Shown: positions 7,166-14,814 of the stretch, in pieces | Layout: every line of letters starts with the position of its first letter | Position numbering within the stretch: position 1 is the stretch's first letter | From: Streptomyces echinatus | GTDB taxonomy: Bacteria > Actinomycetota > Actinomycetes > Streptomycetales > Streptomycetaceae | Direction of reading: 5' to 3' | Length of the DNA: 64,000 nucleotides | Assembly (NCBI RefSeq): GCF_014203595.1 | Contig: NZ_JACHJK010000008.1 | Coordinates: 62,001-126,000 of the forward strand | Notes under the pieces: model-generated | The model's input: the letters and a program-made list of their open reading frames with translations, nothing else | Databases searched by the model: none | What the model was told of the DNA's origin: nothing | Translations under genes and position numbers: made by a program

Positions 7166-8392
7166 TCACATGTTCCCGAGTTGCGTCACCGGGTACGGCG
7201 CCGGATCCGTGACCCAGCCCGCCGCCAGGACCAGGCGGGAGTCGCGGTCGGCCGCCAGGAAGCCGAAGGGGCGGTCGAAGGCGGCCCGGACGACCGTGGT
7301 CTCGTAGCGGTACTGCGGCATCCCGCCGGCCGCCGTCGGCATCACCGCCGTCACCGCCGCGGCCCGGAAACCGAGCGCGCCGAACTGGGCCACCGCCGAC
7401 TGCCGGGCCTCTCCGACGGCCAGCGGGTAGGCGCTCACCCCGGGGAAGTGGCCGACGCGGGTGTCCGTCGCCGTCGTGAGGCCGAAGAGGCCGGCGAGGG
7501 CGAGCAGATCGTGGTCGGCCCGCACCTCGTACGCCACCGTCCGCACGTCCAGCGTCCTCGGCTCCGGCGTGGCGGCCGGCTGCTGCTCCACATGCAGGCC
7601 GGGGCCGACATGCCCGTGCGGCAGGGCGCCGCCCCCGGTCACCGGCAGTCCGCGCTCCACGATCCGCACGCCGGCCGCCAGCACCTGGCCCGGTGTCATC
7701 CGCTCCTCGCCGAGGACGAGATGGACGTCGACGCCGTTGTCCCCGGGCACCGTCAGCGCGGTGACGAAGCCGTCCGGGGTGCCCGCCACGCCCACCCGGT
7801 CGGGCCGTACGCTGCGCCGGTGCAGGCCGCGCAGGGTACGGCCCTGCCAGGGGCCGGAACCGGGCCGCAGCGGAAGCTCCGTGAACGGCTGCCGCCACTC
7901 CGTGCGCAGCGCGAGCGCACTGGCGAGCACCATCCGCGCCTCCCGGTTCAGCGTCACCGGCATGCGCTCGACCAGCCCGCCGGTCCGCTCGGCCGCCCAC
8001 GCGTCCAGCCGTTCCTGGGCGGTGACGAGGTCGTCCCCGAAGACCCCCTGGGTCCCGGCCGGCAGCCCGGCCCGCCACTCCTCCCGCAGGGACAGCGCGT
8101 GGTGCGTCCACAGGCCGAGCGCCGCGTCCAGTCCGGACACCGACGCCAGCCCGGCCAGCAGCTCCCGCGCTGCGCCGGCCGCCTGTTCGGCCGGCACGCC
8201 CAGCGCACCGGCCAGCTCCGCGCGCGCCGGGCCCGCGGCGCCGTCGGCCAGGAAGCCCAGCAGCGGCCAGACCCCCGGCGCCGCAAACACCGTCCCCCCG
8301 TCCAGCGCCTGCGCCCACCGGACCGTCAGCCCGTTCACCGCCCGGACCGCCGCGCCGCCCATCCGGCCGTCCGTAGGGGTCTCCACCCGCAT
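7166..8392 (-). CDS. Serpin-family protein
   Basis: The protein has 408 residues from ATG 8392 (GGGGACGG upstream). The overall pattern and the ending AFDRPFGFLAADR...LVLAAGWVTDP match serpins, suicide inhibitors of serine proteases. The hinge of the reactive loop reads GFRAAAVTAV, keeping the small-residue stretch that allows loop insertion, although the usual Thr-Glu after Gly is Phe-Arg. No clear signal peptide is seen, so it may act inside the cell. It is divergent from the DUF4190 gene with about 110 nt between. Whether it inhibits or is only a serpin-fold protein is open. Confidence 0.78.
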   Translation of the reverse strand: MRVETPTDGRMGGAAVRAVNGLTVRWAQALDGGTVFAAPGVWPLLGFLADGAAGPARAELAGALGVPAEQAAGAARELLAGLASVSGLDAALGLWTHHALSLREEWRAGLPAGTQGVFGDDLVTAQERLDAWAAERTGGLVERMPVTLNREARMVLASALALRTEWRQPFTELPLRPGSGPWQGRTLRGLHRRSVRPDRVGVAGTPDGFVTALTVPGDNGVDVHLVLGEERMTPGQVLAAGVRIVERGLPVTGGGALPHGHVGPGLHVEQQPAATPEPRTLDVRTVAYEVRADHDLLALAGLFGLTTATDTRVGHFPGVSAYPLAVGEARQSAVAQFGALGFRAAAVTAVMPTAAGGMPQYRYETTVVRAAFDRPFGFLAADRDSRLVLAAGWVTDPAPYPVTQLGNM

Positions 8393-8503
8393 TCCGTCCC
8401 CGTTCGTGCCCCGCTTACCATGCGGCCAGTCGTACGTCAGTCCAGCCGCCGGCCCGGTCGGCGGTGCTGTGCCGGCGCCGCCCGACCCAGGAGCACGGTA
8501 CCG

Positions 8504-9079
8504 GTGTCCATACCCCCTCCTCCCGGCCCCCATCAGCCACAAGGGCCGTTCCAGCCATCCGGGCAGGACCCGCGGGGGCCGCACGGGCCGTCGCCGTACG
8601 CCCAACAGCCGGGCGGTCCGGCGGGGTTGCCGGCCTACCGGCCGTGGACGCAGGGCTACCGTCCGTACAACCAGCCGGCGCCGGTCAACGGACTCGCCAT
8701 CTCCTCCCTGGTGCTCGGTGCGCTGTGTTTCCTGCCGGGTGCGGGGCTGGTGCTGGGGCTGGTCGCGCTGCGGCAGATCCGCAGGCGTGGCGAGCGCGGC
8801 ACCGGGCCGGCCGTGGGCGGCGCGGTGCTGTCGGGGGTGGGTCTCGCGCTGTGGGCGCTGACGCTCGGCATCGGTGCCGCCTCGGACATGTGGCAGGGGT
8901 TCAAGGAGGGCGCGCGCGGCGGCGCGGCCGGCTCACCGGCCGTGGGCGAGCACTACGAGGCCGGTTTCGACCTGATCGGACCGAGCAGGGCGGTCCCCGC
9001 GCGCAAGTCCCTGGGGCCGGCCGCCACTCCGCCCGCGGCTTCGGGCGACGAGGGCGGCGACACCGGCATGCGGGTGTGA
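8504..9079 (+). CDS. DUF4190 small membrane protein
   Basis: The protein has 191 residues and starts at GTG 8504 after AGGAG. Residues 1-65 are Pro/Gly/Gln-rich and disordered. The NGLAISSLVLGALCFLPG segment and a second helix (GGAVLSGVGLALWALTLGI) are the two transmembrane helices of a DUF4190 domain, with a basic loop (RQIRRRGERG) between. The tail of about 60 residues is soluble. The function of the family is unknown; such proteins are abundant in Streptomyces. It lies upstream of a GntR regulator with a 162-nt gap. Confidence 0.75.
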   Translation: MSIPPPPGPHQPQGPFQPSGQDPRGPHGPSPYAQQPGGPAGLPAYRPWTQGYRPYNQPAPVNGLAISSLVLGALCFLPGAGLVLGLVALRQIRRRGERGTGPAVGGAVLSGVGLALWALTLGIGAASDMWQGFKEGARGGAAGSPAVGEHYEAGFDLIGPSRAVPARKSLGPAATPPAASGDEGGDTGMRV

Positions 9080-9188
9080 GCCGGGAGGTGTGAGGAGGGC
9101 CTATACGGGAGAGAAAGTGCCCGGGTGAAGCCCTCCCCACCCGCATGTCATCACATCGAGTGATTCTCTGGCCTTTGCTTGCATGGCA

Positions 9189-9201
9189 CAACCCACGGTT
9201 G
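9189..9201. promoter_or_regulatory. Inverted repeat upstream of GntR gene
   Basis: CAACC-CAC-GGTTG is a perfect 5-bp hyphenated palindrome about 40 nt upstream of the GntR start, in a locally AT-richer stretch. GntR/HutC regulators often repress their own promoters, so this could be an autoregulatory operator. Only the palindrome is seen; binding is inferred. Confidence 0.3.
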
Positions 9202-9241
9202 CCAGGCTGTTGCTGTCTGTACAACCTGATGGGAGCGGCCA

Positions 9242-9994
9242 GTGACTTTCGGTGAGCAGCCGGCGTACCTGCGCGTCGCGGGTGATCTCCGCAAGAAGAT
9301 CGTCGACGGTTCACTCCCGCCCCACACCCGGCTGCCCTCCCAGGCGCGCATCCGCGAGGAGTACGGCGTCTCGGACACGGTCGCGCTGGAGGCCCGCAAG
9401 GTGCTGATGGCCGAGGGGCTGGTCGAGGGCCGCTCCGGCTCGGGGACCTATGTGCGCGAGCGGCCGGTGCCCCGGCGGGTGGCCCGCTCTGGATACCGCC
9501 CGGCCGGCGGCGCCACCCCCTTCCGGCAGGAGCAGTCCGACGCCTCGGTGCGCGGCACCTGGGAGTCCAGCAGCGAGCAGACCGGGGCCGGCGTGGTCAT
9601 CGCCGAGCGGCTCGCGATCCAGGCCGGCGACCGGGTCATGCGCACCAAGTACCTGTTCCGGGAGAACGGCGAGCCGATGATGCTCTCCACCTCCTGGGAG
9701 CCCCTCGCGGTCACCGGCCGCACCCCGGTGATGCTGCCCGAGGAGGGTCCGCTCGGCGGGATGGGCGTGGTCGAGCGCATGCGCGCCATCGACGTCATCG
9801 TGGACAACGTCACCGAGGAGGTCGGTGCCCGCCCCGGTCTCGCCGAGGAACTGCATCTGCTCGGCGGCGTCCCCGGTCATGTGGTGGTGGTCGTCCAGCG
9901 CACGTACTTCGCCTCCGGGCGGCCGGTCGAGACGGCCGACGTGGTGATCCCGGCCGACCGCTACCGGGTCTCCTACCACCTGCCCGTCAAGTGA
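9242..9994 (+). CDS. GntR-family regulator, HutC/UTRA type
   Basis: The protein has 250 residues and starts at GTG 9242 with GGGAGCGG just upstream. Residues 5-75 are a GntR winged helix (YLRVAGDLRKKIVDGSLPP then LVEGRSGSGTYV). Residues 90-250 match a UTRA ligand-binding domain, with conserved stretches AGDRVMRTKYLF and GVVERMRAI. Such regulators dissociate from DNA on binding a small metabolite. The ligand cannot be told from sequence, and no adjacent catabolic operon identifies it. Confidence 0.85.
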   Translation: MTFGEQPAYLRVAGDLRKKIVDGSLPPHTRLPSQARIREEYGVSDTVALEARKVLMAEGLVEGRSGSGTYVRERPVPRRVARSGYRPAGGATPFRQEQSDASVRGTWESSSEQTGAGVVIAERLAIQAGDRVMRTKYLFRENGEPMMLSTSWEPLAVTGRTPVMLPEEGPLGGMGVVERMRAIDVIVDNVTEEVGARPGLAEELHLLGGVPGHVVVVVQRTYFASGRPVETADVVIPADRYRVSYHLPVK

Positions 9995-10374
9995 CCGAGG
10001 GCCCGGCCGGCGCACGGCCCGGACGGCGCCGCGCGCGCCCCTCCGCGTGAGGTAGCGCACACCCTGACGCGCCTCGGGGCGGTCATCCCCGCCTTCCCGC
10101 CGTCGCCGGCGCCCTTGCGGGCCGCAGCAATCCGGCCGTTCTCCCAGGTGGCCGGGCTGCTCCCGGTATGCCCCCGACTTGAGGCAGGGGCGCTCGCGAC
10201 GGCGCATTCGGTCCCGTGCGCCCCCGGCGTTCTGGCTGGTTGCGTACCTCTTTGTGAAAAGCCGTATTCGCAGCGTAAAGGTTGGGCGTACGCTCGGGCA
10301 TATGCGGATTGCGGTTTCCTTAGGCGGGGGAAGCGGGTGGGGCGGTGCGAGAAGGGACGCGGGCGGTGGGGGCC
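9995..10374. other. Intergenic region, 380 nt, no gene found
   Basis: The first 150 nt are very GC-rich and probably contain the GntR terminator. A less GC-rich patch at about 10250-10320 (around TTTGTGAAAAGCCG) likely holds the promoter for the following small gene. Short ORFs here lack coding character or ribosome sites. Confidence 0.4.
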
Positions 10375-10566
10375 ATGAGTGAGGGCACGGTCTCGTTGCC
10401 CTGGATCGTGATACGGCAGGACGACAACGGCAATCGCTACCGCGTCGGGCGGTACGCGACCCGTGCGGAGGCGCAGAAGATCGCCGACAGCTTCGACGAC
10501 CGGGGCCACAAGCAGCTCTACTGGGTCGAGCGCATCGGCCAGAACGGGGACGGCGCGCAGAACTGA
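10375..10566 (+). CDS. Small SPOR-like protein
   Basis: The protein has 63 residues and starts at ATG 10375 (GGTGGGGG upstream). The sequence PWIVIRQDDNGNRYRVGRY followed by ATRAEAQKIAD has the beta-alpha layout seen in Streptomyces proteins annotated as SPOR-domain proteins. SPOR domains usually bind denuded peptidoglycan, but this one has no signal peptide or membrane anchor, so a cytoplasmic role is more likely. It is followed 30 nt later by a Nudix gene and may share its transcript. Confidence 0.65.
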   Translation: MSEGTVSLPWIVIRQDDNGNRYRVGRYATRAEAQKIADSFDDRGHKQLYWVERIGQNGDGAQN

Positions 10567-10596
10567 CCCGCTGCGCACTCCCGTAGGCTCCGCTCC

Positions 10597-11070
10597 ATGA
10601 CGCGCACGACTCCCGAGACGGATCCGATCGTGGTGGTGGGAGCCGCCCTGCTCGACGGCGGCCGGCTGCTCGCCGCGCGCCGCAGCGCGCCCGCGGAGCT
10701 GGCCGGACGCTGGGAGTTGCCCGGCGGCAAGGTCGAGGCGGGCGAGCGGCCCGCGGACGCCCTGGTGCGCGAACTGCGCGAGGAACTGGGCATCGACGCC
10801 GAGCCGGTCGGGCGCGTGCCGGGGGAGTGGCCGCTGCGGACACCGTACGTCCTCCAGGTGTGGACCGCCCGCCTGCGCCCGGGCTCACCCGCGCCCCGGC
10901 CCCTCCAGGACCATGACGACCTGCGCTGGCTGACGCCGGCGGAGCTGTGGGACGTGCCGTGGCTGGACCAGGACGTGCCGGCGGTGCGCGAGATCGAGGA
11001 GACCTTCCCGGCCGGTGCGGGCGACGGGGCCGCTTCCCGGGCGGCCGGCCCGGGTGACGGCCGGGAGTAG
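10597..11070 (+). CDS. Nudix hydrolase, MutT-like
   Basis: The protein has 157 residues. The Nudix box GGKVEAGERPADALVRELREELG carries the required glutamates (REL-REEL) and sits at about residues 47-69. The protein is the length of MutT-type (deoxy)nucleoside triphosphate pyrophosphohydrolases that clean up oxidised nucleotides such as 8-oxo-dGTP. The ELAGRWELPGGK lead-in is also typical of MutT. The last 20 residues are low-complexity. The exact substrate is not certain. Confidence 0.88.
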   Translation: MTRTTPETDPIVVVGAALLDGGRLLAARRSAPAELAGRWELPGGKVEAGERPADALVRELREELGIDAEPVGRVPGEWPLRTPYVLQVWTARLRPGSPAPRPLQDHDDLRWLTPAELWDVPWLDQDVPAVREIEETFPAGAGDGAASRAAGPGDGRE

Positions 11071-11226
11071 CCCGGGGCTCCGGGCGTTCACGCCGACCCG
11101 GCCGAGCGCCTCGTACGCCGTTCGTGCCACAGTGCGCCCTCTCGTGCGGTACTGCCCGCCGGATATCGGGTATGTGCCCATTAACCCCATGAAACCGGAC
11201 ATGGGTGGGCTCCGCTGGCCTGGGAA

Positions 11227-11634
11227 GTGATCGGCGTGATCGACACCGATGGTGACTGCGCCGAGTGGACGTTTCCGGCGGAGCCGGGGGCCGTGCGTGC
11301 CGCCCGTGCGGCGGTCCGGGGCCAGTTGCACGGCTGGGACCTGGACTGTCTCGCCGATCTCGCCGCGCTGCTGGTCAGCGAGCTGGTCACCAACTCGCTG
11401 CGGCACGCCACCGGTCCCATCGGCGTACGGCTGGTCCGGCTCGGCGGGCTCGACGACACGCTGCGGGTGGAGGTCTCCGACCCGCTCCCGGACCCGCCGC
11501 GGGAGCGGGTCGCCCACCCCGAGGACGAGAGCGGGCGTGGCCTGCAGCTGGTCGCCGGGTCCTCGCGCCGCTGGGGCACCCGGCCCGGCGCGAGCGGAAA
11601 GACCGTCTGGTTCGAGCTCGCGGTGCCCGGCTGA
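11227..11634 (+). CDS. RsbW-like ATP-binding (HATPase) protein
   Basis: The protein has 135 residues and is a single GHKL ATPase domain. The N box reads LLVSELVTNSLRHA, the G1 region DPLPD, and the G2 region GRGLQLVAG, with the ending GKTVWFELAVPG. Such proteins act as anti-sigma factors or kinases in partner-switching systems; Streptomyces has many orphans. The same motifs recur in the C-terminal domain of the next gene (728-850), suggesting a shared origin and possibly competition for the same antagonist. GTG 11227 is chosen; GTG 11236 is an alternative. Confidence 0.82.
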   Translation: MIGVIDTDGDCAEWTFPAEPGAVRAARAAVRGQLHGWDLDCLADLAALLVSELVTNSLRHATGPIGVRLVRLGGLDDTLRVEVSDPLPDPPRERVAHPEDESGRGLQLVAGSSRRWGTRPGASGKTVWFELAVPG

Positions 11635-11906
11635 GGGCGGAACGCCCGTGGGGGCACGGGGGTGTACAGCGGTCCGCGTGCCGTCCATCGTGCGCGCCGG
11701 GGGCGCACATGGTCCGACCGGACGTGATTCGGCGGTGTGTTCCCTGGTTAGAAGAGTGGAAGTGTTGTCACGGACCGGTCCGAAAAACACCTGGACCGAG
11801 CTGTGATCGTGAACACCGTGTCGTGCGGCGCCGTAGTGCTGGATACTGCGGGCAGCCGCCCCCGGTGACCGGTGCCGGACGCGGTGAGCTGGAGGGGACG
11901 GTTCGC

Positions 11907-14495
11907 GTGAGCGAGATACCAGCGAAGGCCACGGAGTCCGAGGACCCGTCGGACGGCGCGAGGAGTCAGGCCGCGGAGGCTGCCGCGGCACCCGGCGACG
12001 CCATGTGGCAGAGCAGTCCGCCCGGTTCGATCTACGACTACATCAGGGTCGCGTCCTTCTCCATCAACCCCGGCGGGTTCGTCGACCAGTGGAGCCTGCG
12101 CGCCGAGCAGCTCTTCGGCATCCCCGCCTCGCGCGCCGTCGGCATGGATCCGATAGAGGCTTTCATCGATCCCGACCTGCGCGATCGCGGCCAGCGGAAG
12201 ATGGCCGAAATCCTCGACGGGCGCGAGTGGACCGGAGTGGTGCCCTTCCGGATGCCGGACGGGCCGGACGGCACCCGCGGGGAGGAGGGGCTGGCCGAGG
12301 TCTACGTGATGCCGACGCGCACCGCGGAGGGTGACAAGGCCGCCGTCTGTATCGTCGTGGACGTCCGCACGCTGCGCAGCATCGAGACGGATCTCGCCGC
12401 CTCCCAGGCGATTTTCGGACAGTCACCCTTCGGATTCCTGCTGATCGACACCGACTTGCGGGTCCGCCGGGCCAACATGCGGTTCGCCTCCATCTTCGGC
12501 GGCACCCCGGACGACCACCGGGGCAAGGGAGTTCACGACTATCTGCCGCGCGGTGAGGCCGACCGGGTCTCGGCGACCCTGCGCCGGGTGCTGGAGTCCG
12601 GCGAGTCCATCACCGACATGCACGTCACCGGATACGTCCCGGGTTCCGAGGAGCGCCGGCACTGGTCCGTCAACCTCTACCGCGTGCACAGCGGCAGCGG
12701 CCGGCCCATCGGCATCGCCTGGCTCGGCACCGACATCACCGCCCGCCGGGCCGCGGCCCGCGAGGCCGCCGCCGCCCGGCGCAACCTCGCGCTGCTCAAC
12801 GAGGCCGGCGCCCGCATAGGGAACTCCCTGGACCTGGAGACCACGGCCCGCGAACTCCTCGACGTGGTCGTGCCCGGCTTCTGCGACCTCGCGACCGTCG
12901 ATCTCTACCAGGGCCTGCTGGCCGGCGACGAGGCCCCGCCCGGTCTCGCCGACGGCAGCGCCGAACTGCGTCGCGTCGCCTTCGCCAGCGCCGTCTCCGG
13001 CGCCCCCTTCATCGGCTCCGGGCAGCCCGTCGAGGTCGGCGCGGTCCACCATTTCCCGTTCAACTCGCCCTGCGCGGACGCCCTGCGCACCGCCCGCCCG
13101 CAGCATGTGCCCGCCGAGGAGGGCGGGCTCGTGCAGTCCACGCTGGCCGTGCCGATGGTCGCCCACGACACCGTCGTCGGGCTCGCGCAGTTCTCCCGCA
13201 CGAAGGGCAGCGAGCCGTTCGGCGAGCGGGACCGGGACCTCGCGGTCGAGCTGGCCGCGCGCGCCGCCGTCTGCATCGACAACGCGCGCCTGTACCGCCG
13301 GGAGCACGAGCGGGCGCTGATACTGCAACGGTCCCTGCTCCCGCCGGGCGACCCGGAGGCGTCCGGTCTGGACATCGCCTGCCGCTACCTGCCGGGCAAC
13401 GCGGCGACGGAGGTGGGCGGCGACTGGTTCGACGTCATCGAACTCCCCGGTCACCGCACGGCGCTGGTCGTCGGGGACGTGATGGGCCGGGGCCTGCGCG
13501 CGGCGGTGGCGATGGGCGAACTCCGTACGGCCGTACGGACCCTGGCACTGCTCGACCTGGAGCCGGCCGAGGTGCTGTCGGCGCTGGACGAGATCGCGCG
13601 GGGGCTCGGCACGCCGGGCGGTGTCCAGCAGGCCACCCGCGCCGCCCGCCAGCCCCGGGACGCCGACCTCTCCGAGGTGTACCTGGCGACGTGCGTGTAC
13701 GCCGTGTACGACTCCGTCACCAGACGCTGTACGTTCGCCAACGCCGGCCATCTGCCGCCGGTCCTGGTGGAGCCCGGCGAGGCGGCGCTGATGCTCGACG
13801 TGCCGCCCGGCATGCCGCTCGGTGTGGGCGGCGAGCCGTTCGAGGAGGTCGAGGTCGAACTGCCGGAGGGCGCGCTGCTGGCCCTCTACACGGACGGCCT
13901 GGTCGAGTCCCGCGACCATCCGCTGGACGAGGGCCTGCAGGCCTTCGTGGGCGCGCTGACAGATCCCTCCGAACCCCTGGAGGACGTCTGCGACCACGTC
14001 CTCAACACCCTCGACACCCATCACGGCGAGGACGACATCGCCCTGCTGATGGCCCGTGTGCAGGGCCTGCCCGCCGACTCCGTGGGCGACTGGACCCTGC
14101 CCCGCGAGCCGCGCAGTGTGGGCCGGGCCCGTGAACACGCCCGCGGCCGGCTGCTGTCCTGGGACCTGGAGCCGCTGGTCGACACGACGGAGCTGCTGGT
14201 CAGCGAGCTGGTGACGAACGCGCTGCGGTACGGCGAGGGGGAGATCCGGCTACGGCTGCTGCTGGACCGCACGCTGGTCTGCGAGGTCTGGGACGCCGGT
14301 CTGGTCCAGCCACGGCGCCGACGGGCCCGGGACACCGACGAGGGCGGCCGTGGACTGCAGCTCGTCGGCCTCCTCAGCGCGGCCTGGGGTTCCCGGCGTA
14401 CGCCTCGCGGCAAGACGGTGTGGTTCGAACTGCCCCTGCCGGGCGGCGAGGGCGGCCTCACCGACCCGGCGGAAGCCCTGCTGAGCCTGTTCTGA
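11907..14495 (+). CDS. PAS-PAS-GAF-SpoIIE phosphatase-HATPase regulator
   Basis: The protein has 862 residues from GTG 11907 (GGAGGGG 9 nt upstream). Domains by eye: PAS at 38-150, second PAS at 165-290 (FGFLLIDTDLRVRRANMRF), GAF at 292-460, and a PP2C/SpoIIE phosphatase at 480-720 with metal-binding motifs GGDWFDV and VGDVMGRG. An RsbW-like kinase domain lies at 728-850 (LLVSELVTNALRYG, GRGLQLVG). This combines a sensor, a phosphatase that would dephosphorylate an anti-anti-sigma factor, and the opposing kinase in one chain. No STAS-domain partner is in the window. It is soluble, with no membrane segment. Confidence 0.9.
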   Translation: MSEIPAKATESEDPSDGARSQAAEAAAAPGDAMWQSSPPGSIYDYIRVASFSINPGGFVDQWSLRAEQLFGIPASRAVGMDPIEAFIDPDLRDRGQRKMAEILDGREWTGVVPFRMPDGPDGTRGEEGLAEVYVMPTRTAEGDKAAVCIVVDVRTLRSIETDLAASQAIFGQSPFGFLLIDTDLRVRRANMRFASIFGGTPDDHRGKGVHDYLPRGEADRVSATLRRVLESGESITDMHVTGYVPGSEERRHWSVNLYRVHSGSGRPIGIAWLGTDITARRAAAREAAAARRNLALLNEAGARIGNSLDLETTARELLDVVVPGFCDLATVDLYQGLLAGDEAPPGLADGSAELRRVAFASAVSGAPFIGSGQPVEVGAVHHFPFNSPCADALRTARPQHVPAEEGGLVQSTLAVPMVAHDTVVGLAQFSRTKGSEPFGERDRDLAVELAARAAVCIDNARLYRREHERALILQRSLLPPGDPEASGLDIACRYLPGNAATEVGGDWFDVIELPGHRTALVVGDVMGRGLRAAVAMGELRTAVRTLALLDLEPAEVLSALDEIARGLGTPGGVQQATRAARQPRDADLSEVYLATCVYAVYDSVTRRCTFANAGHLPPVLVEPGEAALMLDVPPGMPLGVGGEPFEEVEVELPEGALLALYTDGLVESRDHPLDEGLQAFVGALTDPSEPLEDVCDHVLNTLDTHHGEDDIALLMARVQGLPADSVGDWTLPREPRSVGRAREHARGRLLSWDLEPLVDTTELLVSELVTNALRYGEGEIRLRLLLDRTLVCEVWDAGLVQPRRRRARDTDEGGRGLQLVGLLSAAWGSRRTPRGKTVWFELPLPGGEGGLTDPAEALLSLF

Positions 14496-14814
14496 CCGCC
14501 CCCGTTCCACACGGCCGACCGAAGACACACCACAACCGCCGCCCCGGTCGCCCGGACCACGCCCGCGGACACGGGCGCCGGCGCCGGTAAGACCACGCGG
14601 TTCACCGGGCGCCGGACGAGGAGGCCCGGTCGGTGGCGGGTCCGGGCGGGGCGCCGATGGTCGTCAGGCGTGGTGGTGGCAGCGGGTCTGTGGGCGGAGG
14701 GTGGCCGGGTGATGCTCTCGCGCAGTGTCCCGGGCACAGGTGCCGGACGAGGGGGGCCGGCGTTTGGCGGACGGGGGCGGTCGGCCGGGTGGTGGTCCCG
14801 GAGCGGTGCGGCCG
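14496..14814. other. Intergenic region between convergent genes, 319 nt
   Basis: No gene is supported. The 14-nt sequence GTCAGGCGTGGTGG occurs at 14663-14676 and again at 14814-14827, where it contains the stop codon of the TPM-like gene. This suggests that a short stretch of the gene's 3' end was duplicated into the spacer. No obvious terminator with a T-run was found. Confidence 0.35.
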
